Positions 28,816-37,603 of a DNA stretch of 64,000 bases are shown one piece after another. The notes below the pieces were generated by a model that saw only the letters and a program-made list of their open reading frames with translations, was not told the origin of the DNA and ran no database searches. The stretch lies in NCBI RefSeq assembly GCF_014851805.1, contig NZ_JACVAK010000001.1, positions 744,001-808,000 of the forward strand, read 5' to 3'. Made by a program: the position numbers and the translations under genes. Every line of letters begins with the position of its first letter. The first letter of the stretch is position 1. This stretch comes from Pseudoxanthomonas sp. PXM02. Lineage in GTDB: Bacteria > Pseudomonadota > Gammaproteobacteria > Xanthomonadales > Xanthomonadaceae.

Positions 28816-30060
28816 ATGCCCGGTCCCCTCGCCTTCGCCCTCGACGCACTGATCTTCATCGGCCTTGCCTGGGTCGTCTGGCGTGCATTGGGGCGATCGA
28901 TTCCGATCGCGGTCATTCCCATCGTCATCGGCCTGCTGCTGGCGGCCACCGGTGCGCTGCCGGCGAGTTGGGGCGTGCCGTCGACGCTCGGCGACCAGGT
29001 CGGCTTCCTCGGCGTGCTGTTGCTCGCGTTCACCGCGGGCCTGGAGACGCGGCAGTCCGCGCACCTGCCCAGCGCGCCCGATGCCGCCCCGCTGCCACGC
29101 ACACAGGCGATGCGTTTCATCGCCAGCGCCGGCATGGCGCTGCTGCTGCCGTTCGCACTGGGCACGCTGGCGGCGCACTACTACTTCACCGGCCTGCCGG
29201 GCTGGGCCGCACCGCAGGGCGGCGCCTGGATGGGCGCGCTGGCGATCGGCCTGTGCCTGGCCGTGAGCGCACTGCCGGTGCTGATCGGCATCGTGCGCGA
29301 ACTCGGCCCGCTGCACCGCCCGCTGACCCACCTCGCGCTGCGCATCGCAGTGATCGACGACGCCGTGCTGTGGACCGGCCTGGCGTTGCTGCTGATCGCG
29401 GCGGAAGGCGGCTCGCTGCTGGACGGCGCGTCGTCGCTCACGGGGGTCGCGATGGGCGTGCTCGTGGTGCTTGCCGCCGCAGGTACGCTCGCGCAACGCC
29501 TGCGCGCCGAACCGCCGGCGTGGCTCGTGTGGCTGGCGTTACCGGTGTTCCTGACCACCGGTGCGTGGGCGAGCTCGCACCTGGGCCTGCATGCATTGCT
29601 GGGCGCCTACTTCGGCGGCGCGATGGTGCCGTCAACGTGGACGAAGCGACTGCCGGTCGAGCGCATGGGCCAGTTCGCGCTGATCGGCATCGCGCCGCTG
29701 TTCTTCGGCCACAGCGGCCTGAAGATCGACGGCAGCGTGCTGGGCTGGGCCTCGCTGCAGGCCTCGCTGGCCCTGCTGGTGCTGGCCGTGCTGGCGAAGC
29801 TCGCTGCCGTGCTGCTGTGCCCGCCCGCCTCCACGCTGTCTCGCCGCGAGACGCTCGCGGTCGGCGCGCTGCTGCAATGCAAGGGCCTGATGGAAATCGT
29901 CGCGGCCACCATCCTGCGCGACAAGGGCCTGCTGTCCGAACATGCCTTCGCTGCGCTGGTCACGCTGGCGGTGCTGTCGACGCTGCTGACCGGCCCGTTC
30001 TTCCGCGCACTGGTGAAGCGCCGGGTGACGGCCGATGCGCATGGCCGCCACGCCGTGTGA
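28816..30060 (+). CDS. CPA2-family cation:proton antiporter
   Basis: A 414-residue membrane protein with about 12 segments. GFLGVLLLAFTAGLETR (the conserved gate/acidic region), RIAVIDDAVLWTGLALLL carrying the ion-binding Asp-Asp pair, and GAYFGGAMVP are characteristic of CPA2 Na+/H+ or K+/H+ antiporters. There is no C-terminal RCK/TrkA domain, unlike KefB/C. It is preceded by TATCAT (28803-28808), a possible -10, very close to the ATG. Confidence 0.85.
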   Translation: MPGPLAFALDALIFIGLAWVVWRALGRSIPIAVIPIVIGLLLAATGALPASWGVPSTLGDQVGFLGVLLLAFTAGLETRQSAHLPSAPDAAPLPRTQAMRFIASAGMALLLPFALGTLAAHYYFTGLPGWAAPQGGAWMGALAIGLCLAVSALPVLIGIVRELGPLHRPLTHLALRIAVIDDAVLWTGLALLLIAAEGGSLLDGASSLTGVAMGVLVVLAAAGTLAQRLRAEPPAWLVWLALPVFLTTGAWASSHLGLHALLGAYFGGAMVPSTWTKRLPVERMGQFALIGIAPLFFGHSGLKIDGSVLGWASLQASLALLVLAVLAKLAAVLLCPPASTLSRRETLAVGALLQCKGLMEIVAATILRDKGLLSEHAFAALVTLAVLSTLLTGPFFRALVKRRVTADAHGRHAV

Positions 30061-30096
30061 TCAAGACCCTGCGCAGTGACGCGGCAGCACGGACAC

Positions 30097-30864
30097 TCAC
30101 AGCAATTCGATGAACCTGGCCTTGCACTGCCCGGCGACATCCTGCACATCGCGTTTGAGCATCGCCATGTCGTCGGCCAGGTAGTCGACCAGCGCGCTGA
30201 CTTCTGAGGCCTTGTGCCTCGCGAATGCAGAACAATCGCGTTCCAGCAGTACCGTTCCGGTCCGCTTGTCCAACAGCGTCATCCGGCTGATGTAGGTGAA
30301 CCAGATGCCGGTGAGCCGTGTATTGCGGGATATCTGCCAGGCGTGCGTCTGGACGTCGAGCACCAGATCCGTGTCGGCACTCCTGGCGATCAGTTCATCC
30401 ACGTCGGTGTCCGCGACAAAGATACCCCGCGGCAGCGTCGCCGGCAGCGTGACCGGCGATGCGGCAGGTTCGTGAGCGATCACGCCCAAGGTCTTCAGGT
30501 GCTGCAGCAGGTCCGTTGCCATCGCAGGCGCGGGATCGACAAGACCGGGGATCGATACCGGAATCGCCGCATCTCCCATGTCGAATGTCAGCAGTGCACT
30601 GCCCTGTTGGTGGCGGTCGGTGATGCGGCCTTCGGGGTCCGCGAGAAGCACTCCAATGCGCTCCTTCTCTTCGTCCGACGTCACCATGAAACGCACGCCG
30701 AACAGCGATGTCTCCCTCGGCTCGTGCACGACGATCGACGCGGACTTGCCCACGATCGACTTGCGCTCCTGCTCGGACAAGGTCTTCCAGTCCTTCGGGG
30801 CCGCCAGCGACGCCAGGGGAAGAAGCAACACGCAGGCCGCGAAACACCCGCGCACGATCGTCAT
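30097..30864 (-). CDS. Exported protein of unknown function
   Basis: A 255-residue protein with a signal peptide (MTIVRGCFAACVLLLPLASLAA, about 22 residues) and a soluble mature part. Conserved-looking stretches are ERKSIVGKSASIVVHEP, DLVLDVQTHAWQISRNTRL and TYISRMTLLDKRTGTVL, with a C-terminal QCKARFIELL. One cysteine in DCSAF and one in QCKAR could pair. I recognise no family. The start at 30864 is chosen because it begins the signal peptide; the frame is open much further upstream but crosses a LysR gene in another frame. Confidence 0.72.
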   Translation of the reverse strand: MTIVRGCFAACVLLLPLASLAAPKDWKTLSEQERKSIVGKSASIVVHEPRETSLFGVRFMVTSDEEKERIGVLLADPEGRITDRHQQGSALLTFDMGDAAIPVSIPGLVDPAPAMATDLLQHLKTLGVIAHEPAASPVTLPATLPRGIFVADTDVDELIARSADTDLVLDVQTHAWQISRNTRLTGIWFTYISRMTLLDKRTGTVLLERDCSAFARHKASEVSALVDYLADDMAMLKRDVQDVAGQCKARFIELL

Positions 30865-31001
30865 CCGCGACACTCCCTTTCCCTGTATAGAACCACGCAG
30901 CCCGGCGATGCAACGCGCGCGACGGCCGCTCCCCTGGCATCGATTCTGCTGACGCGCTCCACGGCGCGTCAATGCGGAGGCCTGCCGGAGACGGACGCGC
31001 G

Positions 31002-31904
31002 CTAGGCATCCAGGTACGGACGCGAGGTCTCCGTCAGCCACGCCATGAATGCCTGCACGCGCTGCGGCAGGTGGCGGCGGTGCGCGTACAGCAGCGTCAC
31101 CGGCATCGGTTCTGCGCGGTACTGCGGCAACACTTCCACCAGCTGCCCCTGCTCGATCAGCGTGCTCAGGCCGGCCATCGGTGCCTGGATCAGACCCAGT
31201 CCCGCCATGCACGCCGCCTCGTAGGCGTCGGAACTGTTGACGGTCAGCGCGCCCGGCATCGGCAGGCTGGCGAACTGTGTGCCGTCCCAGTACTCCCATC
31301 CTTCCGGCTTGCCGCCAAAGGTGCTGGCGTAGTGGATCAGGCGATGCCCTTCCAGATCGTCCAGCGACGACGGCACGCCGTGGCGTTGCAGATAAGCCGG
31401 ACTGGCGCAGGTCACCACGCGCAACTGGCCCAATGGTCGCGCGATGAGGCTGGTGTCGGCCAGCGTGCCGACCCGCAGCACGCAGTCGAAGCCCTCGCGC
31501 ACCACATCCACGCGACGGTCCGTGCAACTCAGCTCCAGCTCCAGTTGCGGATGCGCCTGCAGGAAGTCCGGCAGATGCGGCAACACGAAGTGCCGCGCGA
31601 AGCGCGCCGGCATATCCACCCGCAGGCGACCTCGCAACGCCTGCGGTGTGCGCGCGAACAGGTGCTGCACCTCGTCCATGTCGGCCAGCAGGTCGCGGCA
31701 GCGCTCGTAGAACGCCTGACCGTCCTGGGTCATCTGCACGCGCCGCGTGGTCCGGTGCAGCAACTGCGTGCCCAGCCAGGCTTCCAGTTGCTGCACGGCG
31801 GTGGACACACTGGCCTTGGGCAGGCCCAGGCTGTCGGCAGCCCGGGTGAAGCTGGCCATCTCCGCGACCCGGACGAAGGCCTGCATGGCGTCGAGGCGGT
31901 TCAC
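31002..31904 (-). CDS. LysR-family transcriptional regulator
   Basis: A 300-residue regulator of standard length. The N-terminal winged HTH (1-60) reads LDAMQAFVRVAEMASFTRAA and LGLPKASVSTAVQQLE; residues 90-295 form the substrate-binding effector domain, close to the CrgA/PtxR subgroup. The start is GTG at 31904 with GGGAG five bases upstream. It is divergent from the SDR gene at 32032, its likely target, with a perfect palindrome between them. Confidence 0.92.
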   Translation of the reverse strand: MNRLDAMQAFVRVAEMASFTRAADSLGLPKASVSTAVQQLEAWLGTQLLHRTTRRVQMTQDGQAFYERCRDLLADMDEVQHLFARTPQALRGRLRVDMPARFARHFVLPHLPDFLQAHPQLELELSCTDRRVDVVREGFDCVLRVGTLADTSLIARPLGQLRVVTCASPAYLQRHGVPSSLDDLEGHRLIHYASTFGGKPEGWEYWDGTQFASLPMPGALTVNSSDAYEAACMAGLGLIQAPMAGLSTLIEQGQLVEVLPQYRAEPMPVTLLYAHRRHLPQRVQAFMAWLTETSRPYLDA

Positions 31905-31920
31905 GGCAGCTCCCGGTATT

Positions 31921-31937
31921 GTTCGCCAATGGCGAAC
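31921..31937. promoter_or_regulatory. Candidate LysR operator
   Basis: GTTCGCC-AAT-GGCGAAC is a perfect 7-bp inverted repeat containing the LysR consensus T-N11-A (31923-31935). It lies 17 bases upstream of the LysR start in the divergent intergenic region, the usual site for autoregulation and control of the neighbouring gene. Confidence 0.7.
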
Positions 31938-32031
31938 GGTCCAATCAGTTTAAGCCGATTTATCCACACTCAGCGACCCAATACAGTGCTTCCACGGTGA
32001 ATCCACCGCCTTCCCCGACTGGAGACCTGCC

Positions 32032-32796
32032 ATGAGCACCAACCCTTCCCCCCTCACCCTGATCACCGGCGGCAGCCGCGGCCTGGGCCGCAACATGGCG
32101 CTGGCCGTCGCCCGCCAGGGCCATGACGTCCTGCTGACCTATCGCAGCCAGCAGGCCGAAGCCGACGCGGTCGTCGCGGAGATCGAAGCCCTCGGCCAGC
32201 GCGCTTCGGCACTGCCGCTGGACGTCGGCCAAAGCGACACCTTCGATGCCTTCGCCGACGCCGTGCGCGCGCAACTCACCGCATGGAACCGCGATTGCAT
32301 CGACCACCTGGTCAACAACGCCGGCATGGGCGTACACGCCGGCTTTGCGGAGACCACGCGCGAGCAGTTCGATGCACTGGTGGACGTGCACTTCAAGGGC
32401 CCGTTCTTCCTGACCCAGACACTGCTGCCGCTGATCGCCGACGGCGGACGCGTCGTCAACATCTCGTCCGGCCTGGCGCGGTTCGCCCTGCCCGGTTACG
32501 CCGCGTACGCGGCGATGAAGGGCGCAATGGAAGTGTTGACGCGCTACCAGGCCAAGGAGCTCGGCGCGCGCGGCATCGCGGTGAACATCGTCGCGCCCGG
32601 CGCGATCGAAACCGACTTCGGCGGCGGCGCCGTACGCGACAACGCACAGCTCAACGCATTCGTCGCCTCGCAGACGGCGCTCGGCCGCGTCGGCCTGCCG
32701 GACGATATCGGCGGCGTGGTGGCCTCGCTGCTGTCGCCAGGGATGGGCTGGGTCAACGCACAGCGCATCGAAGCGTCGGGCGGGATGTTCCTGTAA
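32032..32796 (+). CDS. Short-chain dehydrogenase/reductase
   Basis: A 254-residue classical SDR. The cofactor motif is TGGSRGLGRNMA (T-G-x3-G-x-G) near residue 12, and NNAGMG lies near 98. The catalytic Ser is in VNISSG, with YAAYAAMKG supplying the Y-x3-K pair. TYRSQQ after strand two suggests NADP preference. The start ATG 32032 follows GGAGA (32021-32025). It is probably repressed or activated by the divergent LysR protein. The substrate is unknown. Confidence 0.92.
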   Translation: MSTNPSPLTLITGGSRGLGRNMALAVARQGHDVLLTYRSQQAEADAVVAEIEALGQRASALPLDVGQSDTFDAFADAVRAQLTAWNRDCIDHLVNNAGMGVHAGFAETTREQFDALVDVHFKGPFFLTQTLLPLIADGGRVVNISSGLARFALPGYAAYAAMKGAMEVLTRYQAKELGARGIAVNIVAPGAIETDFGGGAVRDNAQLNAFVASQTALGRVGLPDDIGGVVASLLSPGMGWVNAQRIEASGGMFL

Positions 32797-32804
32797 GCAA
32801 ACCG

Positions 32805-32962
32805 TCCCCTCTCCCCGTGCAACGGGGAGAGGGTGCCGAAGGCGGGTGAGGGGCGAACGGAGGCAGGATGACCGAGGTTCGCGATGCTTCCACGTTCGGC
32901 GCGCTGCCCCTCATCCGCCCTTCGGGCACCTTCTCCCCGCGATGCGGGGAGAAGGACAGGGG
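32805..32962. repeat. Long imperfect inverted repeat of the CTCTCCCCG...CGGGGAGAG type
   Basis: The left block (32805-32854) reads TCCCCTCTCCCCGTGCAACG and on to GGTGAGGGGC; the right block (32905-32962) is its near-complement, with GCCCCTCATCCGCCCTTCGG at its start. Each block also folds on itself (CTCCCCG/CGGGGAG; TTCTCCCCGC/GCGGGGAGAA). This is a common dispersed intergenic element of Xanthomonadaceae. It separates convergent SDR and VOC genes and probably acts as a terminator in both directions. Confidence 0.82.
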
Positions 32963-32965
32963 CGA

Positions 32966-33394
32966 TCAGAACTCGATCTTCACCGAAGGCGCACTGCGCT
33001 TCGCTTCGCCGTGGTAGACCGCCTCGATGTTGTTGCCATCGGGATCCAGCACGAAGGCCGCGTAGTAACCCGGATGGTACGGACGTTCACCCGGCGCGCC
33101 GTTGTCGGTGCCGCCGTTCGCCAGCGCCACTTTATGGAACGCGTCGACCGCAGCCCGGTCGTTGGCCTGGAACGCCAGATGATGCCGTCCGGTGAGTGCG
33201 CCCTGCGCGGCCTCGCTATCGGCCGTGGACACGAACAGTTCGTCGGCCCAGAAGTAGCCCTCGTCCTCGCCGCCCATCGGCACGCCCAACGTCTCGAACA
33301 CCGCGCTGTAGAACGCCTTGCTGGCGCCCAGGTCGCGCACGACCAGCTGGATATGGTCGATCAGGCGACCGCGATGCAGTTCATTCGTTTCCAT
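32966..33394 (-). CDS. VOC-superfamily (glyoxalase/bleomycin-resistance-like) protein
   Basis: A 142-residue protein of a single VOC module pair. HIQLVVRDLGASKAFYSAVF at the N-terminus, GRHHLAFQANDRAAVDAF, YHPGYYAAFVLDPDGNNIEAVYH at the C-terminus fit the family; the metal-ligand positions are His14, a His in RHHLAF and the Glu in NNIEAVY. Family members include dioxygenases, lyases and antibiotic-binding proteins, so the activity cannot be named. Monocistronic. Confidence 0.87.
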   Translation of the reverse strand: METNELHRGRLIDHIQLVVRDLGASKAFYSAVFETLGVPMGGEDEGYFWADELFVSTADSEAAQGALTGRHHLAFQANDRAAVDAFHKVALANGGTDNGAPGERPYHPGYYAAFVLDPDGNNIEAVYHGEAKRSAPSVKIEF

Positions 33395-33528
33395 GGCAAC
33401 GCCCTCCGGTGATGGTCGCGGCAGTATCCACGCGCATTGTGGACAGCCAGTGTCCGCGATAAGCCGTTAACGCGGCTTCCACACGGCGTGACGGACGCTG
33501 GCGCTCCGCCAGCCATCGCGAGCGCACC

Positions 33529-33987
33529 ATGCCCGAGTCCATCTACGACGCCCTGCACGAAAGCCACGAAGCGCAGCGCTCGCTGTGCCGCCGTTTGCTG
33601 CGCTCGAAAGCCGGCACGCGCGAACGGCTGGACCTGTTCACCGCCCTGCGCATCGAACTGGCCGCGCACGCCGCCGCCGAGGAACGCTTCCTCTACGTGC
33701 CCATCCTGATGGACGACCGCGGACTGAATTCCTCACGCCATGCACTTCACGAGCACCACGAGATCGACGAACTGGTGGAAGACATCCAGTCGCTCGATCC
33801 CCGTTACGCTGCCTGGCTCAAGAAAGCGCGCGAGCTGTCGGAAAAGGTGCACCACCACCTGCGCGAGGAAGAGAAGAAATTCTTCCAGGTCTCCGGCCGC
33901 ATCCTCAGTGCGACGAAGAAAGCGCAGCTGGCACGCCAGTACCGGCGCGACTACGCACGCATGCGGCGGGAGCTGGAAGCCGCGTAG
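33529..33987 (+). CDS. Hemerythrin-like HHE-domain protein
   Basis: A 152-residue helical protein with the His/Glu pattern of a di-iron hemerythrin-like site: HESHEAQ, HAAAEERFLYVPIL, HEHHEIDELVEDI and HHHLREEEKKFFQ. These motifs lie at helix starts spaced as in HHE domains, which bind oxygen, nitric oxide or iron. The C-terminal tail is rich in Arg and Lys. The start is ATG 33529. Cytoplasmic; no signal. Confidence 0.88.
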   Translation: MPESIYDALHESHEAQRSLCRRLLRSKAGTRERLDLFTALRIELAAHAAAEERFLYVPILMDDRGLNSSRHALHEHHEIDELVEDIQSLDPRYAAWLKKARELSEKVHHHLREEEKKFFQVSGRILSATKKAQLARQYRRDYARMRRELEAA

Positions 33988-34036
33988 TCGCGGCCCGGCA
34001 CACCACGACCACGCGCGTCCACGGTAGCCTGCGCGC

Positions 34037-35257
34037 ATGGACTCCCTGATCGCGGCCGCCGGACGCGCACTGACCGCCGGCGATGTGCTCGGCGCGCTCA
34101 AGCACGTGGGCTGGCGCGACGATCCCGCGGCGCTGGCGCTGCGGGGCATCGCGATGGCGCAACTGGGCGACTACCCGCGCGCGCGCGACCTGTTGCGCCG
34201 TGCTGTGCGCGGTTTCGGTCCGCGGGAGCCGCTCGCACGCGCGCGTTGTGTGGTCGCCGAAGCGGAGGTCGCCCTCGCCCTGCGCGATTTCGGCACCACG
34301 CCGCAGCGCCTGGACGAGGCCGCCCTCGTCCTGTCGACCCGCGGCGACCACGCCAATGCCCGCCATGCGCAGCTGATCGCCCTGCGCCGCTCGCTGCTGC
34401 TCGGGCGACTGGATGCCGCGCGCGCCGCGTTGGCCGGGCTGGATCTGGAAGGCGCGCCGGCCTCGCACCATGCCTTGGCCGGCCTCGCGGCGGCGGAACT
34501 GGCGATGCGCTCGCTGCGCACGCGCGAGGCGCGTCTGGCCCTGCAACGCGCGCAGGCCGCCGCGGCGCATGCGCGCATTCCGGCGCTGACGGCGGAGATC
34601 GCGCAGCTCGAATCCCTGCTGCAGCGCCCCGCCGCGCGCATCCTGCATGCCGGCCACGAACAACCGGTCACGCTGGACGAAGTGGAAGCCCTGCTCGCCT
34701 CCGGTGCGCTGGTCGTCGATGCCGTGCGCCACACCGTGCGCGATGCCAACGCCGTGGAAACACTCGCGCGGCGGCCGGTGCTGTTCGCGTTGCTGCGCGC
34801 GCTCGCCCTCGGCTGGCCTGGAGATGTCGACCGCACGGCGCTGATCGCGCGCGTCTTCCGCACGCGCGACCCGGACGAGACCCACCGCGCCCGGCTGCGC
34901 GTGGAAATCGGGCGCCTGCGCCGCCTGCTCGCGCCCTTCGCCGACCTTCCCGCCACCGCGCGCGGCTTCCAGCTCGTGCCACACGGTCCACGCGGCGTGG
35001 TGGTGCTGGCGCCGCCGGTCGAGGGCGAACAGGGCGCGCTGCATGGCCTGCTCGCCGACGGCATGGCGTGGTCGACCTCGGCACTGGCGCTGGCCACCGG
35101 CGACAGCCAGCGCGCCGTGCAACGCGCGCTCGCGATCATGGAGACCGCCGGCCAGGTTCGCGCCATCGGCCGCGCCCGCGCGCAACGGTGGGTGGCGTCG
35201 CCACTGGTCGGATTCACGACGATCTTGTTACTCCCCGCCTCGCCGTCGGCTGCGTAG
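34037..35257 (+). CDS. TPR-like protein with a C-terminal DNA-binding winged helix
   Basis: A 406-residue Ala/Arg/Leu-rich protein. Residues 1-200 are helical hairpins resembling TPRs (DPAALALRGIAMAQLGDYPRARDLLRRA). The C-terminal part (about 225-395) looks like a transcriptional-regulator winged helix: RVEIGRLRRLLAPFADL resembles an OmpR/BTAD-type region, and STSALALATGDSQRAVQRAL may be a second HTH. It lies just before the beta-propeller and DUF899 genes on the same strand and may control them. Assignment is tentative. Confidence 0.62.
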   Translation: MDSLIAAAGRALTAGDVLGALKHVGWRDDPAALALRGIAMAQLGDYPRARDLLRRAVRGFGPREPLARARCVVAEAEVALALRDFGTTPQRLDEAALVLSTRGDHANARHAQLIALRRSLLLGRLDAARAALAGLDLEGAPASHHALAGLAAAELAMRSLRTREARLALQRAQAAAAHARIPALTAEIAQLESLLQRPAARILHAGHEQPVTLDEVEALLASGALVVDAVRHTVRDANAVETLARRPVLFALLRALALGWPGDVDRTALIARVFRTRDPDETHRARLRVEIGRLRRLLAPFADLPATARGFQLVPHGPRGVVVLAPPVEGEQGALHGLLADGMAWSTSALALATGDSQRAVQRALAIMETAGQVRAIGRARAQRWVASPLVGFTTILLLPASPSAA

Positions 35258-35290
35258 ATTGATCCCATTCCCGCGCACCCGGAGCACGCC

Positions 35291-35956
35291 ATGAACGACA
35301 CCCCGCGCCACGACACTACCGTCAGCACCGCCGAGATCGCCCGCGAGTACGGCCCGTTCGAGACCAGCAGCGGCATCGCCGGCGTGACCCACGACGGCAC
35401 GCACGTGTGGGCTGCCACCGGCGACCGCCTGATCGCGATCGATCCGGACAGCGGCGACATCGCGCGCAGCCTCGCACGTCCGGCCGACGCCGGCACCGCG
35501 TTCGACGGCACGCACCTGTACCAGCTCGCCGAAGCGCGCATCGACAAGATCGATCCCGCCACCGGCGACGTGGTCGCCTCGATTCCCGCACCGGGCCAGG
35601 GCTGCGATTCGGGCATGGCCTGGGCCGAGGGCAGCCTGTGGGTTGGCCAGTACCGCGAACGCCGCATCGTGCAGATCGATCCCGCCACGGGCGCGGTGTT
35701 GCGCACGATCGAATCCGATCGCTTCGTCACCGGTGTCAGCTGGGTCGACGGTGAGCTATGGCACGGCACCTGGGAAGGCGATGACTGCGACCTTCGCCAT
35801 ATCGATCCGCAGGACGGTCGCGTACTGGAACGCGTGGAGATGCCGGCAGGCGTCCACGTCAGCGGTCTCGAATCCGACGGCGCCGGTCTCTTCTATTGCG
35901 GCGGCGGCCGCAGTGGCCTGGTCCGCGCCGTGCGCCGTCCCGCGCGCACCGGCTGA
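35291..35956 (+). CDS. Short beta-propeller (Vgb/glutamine-cyclotransferase-like) protein
   Basis: A 221-residue cytoplasmic protein built of about four repeats with the pattern D-P-x-T/S-G-D/A-V (IAIDPDSGDIARS, IDKIDPATGDVVAS, VQIDPATGAVLRT, RHIDPQDGRVLER), each preceded by a Trp-containing strand (THVWAATG, GSLWVGQY, GELWHGTW). Full propellers of this class are near 280-330 residues, so this one is short or dimerises. It starts 33 bases after the regulator gene, with CGGAG at 35280-35284. No catalytic residues can be assigned. Confidence 0.68.
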   Translation: MNDTPRHDTTVSTAEIAREYGPFETSSGIAGVTHDGTHVWAATGDRLIAIDPDSGDIARSLARPADAGTAFDGTHLYQLAEARIDKIDPATGDVVASIPAPGQGCDSGMAWAEGSLWVGQYRERRIVQIDPATGAVLRTIESDRFVTGVSWVDGELWHGTWEGDDCDLRHIDPQDGRVLERVEMPAGVHVSGLESDGAGLFYCGGGRSGLVRAVRRPARTG

Positions 35957-36070
35957 TCGCCCGCCGCCCCGGGCGGCCCCTCGTTTCATCTGCATTCCCG
36001 ATGCCCCGCGGCATCGGCACGGACGGCGCTTGCCTGCACCCCCGATCTCCCCGACGACCCGGAGTCCACG

Positions 36071-36835
36071 ATGAACACACTCTCCCACGACACCCCCGCC
36101 ATCGTTTCCCCCGACATGTGGCGCACGGCCCGCCTAGCCCTGCTCGCGCGCGAGAAGGAACTCACCCGTCTGCACGATGCGATCGCACGAGAACGCCGCG
36201 CCCTGCCCTGGGTGCGGGTGGAAACGCCGTACACCTTCGACACGCCGCACGGCACGCGCACGTTGGCGGAGCTGTTCGACGGTCGTCGCCAGTTGATGAT
36301 CCAGCACTTCATGTTCGCACCCGGATGGGAGCAGGGCTGCAAGAGCTGCTCCTTCATGGCCGACCATCACGCCGGAGCCCTTAACCACCTTGCCCAGCGC
36401 GACCTCACCCTGATCGCCGTCTCGCGCGCGCCGCTGGCAGACATCGAGGCGTTCCGGCGACGCATGGGATGGACGTTCCCCTGGGCCTCTTCGTTCGGCA
36501 CCTCGTTCAACCACGACTTCGGCGTCACCTTCACCCAGGAGGAGATGTCGCGTGGCGCGGTCGACTACAACTACGTTCGCCAGCCGTTTCCGCATGAAGA
36601 GGCGCCGGGCATCAGCGTGTTCGTGCGCGACGATGACGATCAGGTCTTCCATACCTACTCGCGCTACGGACGCGGCGTCGAGACGATGATGCACACCTAT
36701 GCGCTGCTGGACCTCGCCCCGTACGGACGCGATGAGGATGCCGACGAATACCCGATGGCCTGGGTGCGCCACCATGACCGCTACGAGACGTCACCGGCCG
36801 TCGCAGGCGCCTGCTGTTCTTCGTCGAAGGCCTGA
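36071..36835 (+). CDS. DUF899 thioredoxin-like protein
   Basis: A 254-residue protein of the DUF899 family, which has a thioredoxin-like fold. FDGRRQLMIQHFMFAPGWEQGCKSC (positions 70-93, quoted in part), with Cys90-x2-Cys93, is the family hallmark, followed by LIAVSRAPLADIEAFRRRMGW, FHTYSRYGRGVE and the C-terminal PMAWVRHHDRY. The Cys pair suggests redox activity, but no reaction is established. The tail ends CCSSSKA. GGAG lies upstream at 36060-36063. Confidence 0.88.
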   Translation: MNTLSHDTPAIVSPDMWRTARLALLAREKELTRLHDAIARERRALPWVRVETPYTFDTPHGTRTLAELFDGRRQLMIQHFMFAPGWEQGCKSCSFMADHHAGALNHLAQRDLTLIAVSRAPLADIEAFRRRMGWTFPWASSFGTSFNHDFGVTFTQEEMSRGAVDYNYVRQPFPHEEAPGISVFVRDDDDQVFHTYSRYGRGVETMMHTYALLDLAPYGRDEDADEYPMAWVRHHDRYETSPAVAGACCSSSKA

Positions 36836-36853
36836 ACCGGGAACGAAGACGTG

Positions 36854-37498
36854 ATGCTGCCCGACGCCTCGCTGCCATGGCTGGCGATCGCCGGACTCGG
36901 CGCCCTGCATGGCCTGAGTCCGGCAAACGGCTGGCTGTTCGTCGCGGCACGGGCCACGCAGCGTCGCGACAGACGGGATGTCGGCCGTGCGCTGTTTCCA
37001 CTCGCGTGCGGACACGCGGCCTCGGTGCTGCTGGTGGTCGCCGTGGTGATGCAGGGGATGGCACTGGACCGCGCGCGTCTCCAGCTTGTCGGCGGCGTGG
37101 TGTTGCTTGCACTCGCTGCCTGGCGACTCATCGCCGGCAAGCAGGATCGCGCCTCACACGAGGCACCGGGTGCGCGTCGTCCGGCGACGGCGCTGGCGAT
37201 GTGGTCCTGCCTGATGGGTACCGCACAGGGCAGCGGGCTGATGCTCGTCCCCGCGCTGGTACCCCTGTGCGTATCGTCCGGGCCGGCCGGCGCGATCACC
37301 GCAAGCGGTTCGTTCCTGCTCATGCTGGGCGCCGTAGTCCTGCACCTGCTGGCGATGCTGTTCACCACGCACCTGGTCGCTATCGGGGTCTGCCGGGGCC
37401 TGCGTGCACGTCGCCTCGATCTGCAGGCGCGATACCTGGCTTCGCTGTGGACACTGCTGCTGGCGCTCACCGGAGCGGCGCTGATCGTGACGCGCTGA
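36854..37498 (+). CDS. Polytopic membrane protein of unknown function
   Basis: A 214-residue protein with about six membrane segments. The N-terminal GLGALHGLSPANGWLFVAARATQRR resembles the substrate-site motif of NicO/UreH or TauE-like transporters (HGxxPxN-type), and GTAQGSGLMLVPALVPLC is a second such half. This suggests a small metal or anion permease, but the match is weak. The start is ATG 36854 (GTG at 36851 is adjacent). It follows the DUF899 gene by 18 bases. Confidence 0.6.
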   Translation: MLPDASLPWLAIAGLGALHGLSPANGWLFVAARATQRRDRRDVGRALFPLACGHAASVLLVVAVVMQGMALDRARLQLVGGVVLLALAAWRLIAGKQDRASHEAPGARRPATALAMWSCLMGTAQGSGLMLVPALVPLCVSSGPAGAITASGSFLLMLGAVVLHLLAMLFTTHLVAIGVCRGLRARRLDLQARYLASLWTLLLALTGAALIVTR

Positions 37499-37603
37499 CA
37501 CCGCTACGCGTTCTTTACGCGGGCGCACCGGAACCGCATGGCGACGTTATGCGGCACACGCCTATCGTGGCGTCACCGCACTCTGGTGCGACCGACCGCT
37601 TCC

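Noticed and set aside
30865-31944. Joining the 30097-30864 exported protein to the long upstream open frame
   Set aside because: The upstream part is an out-of-frame reading of the LysR gene; the exported protein begins with its own signal peptide at 30864.
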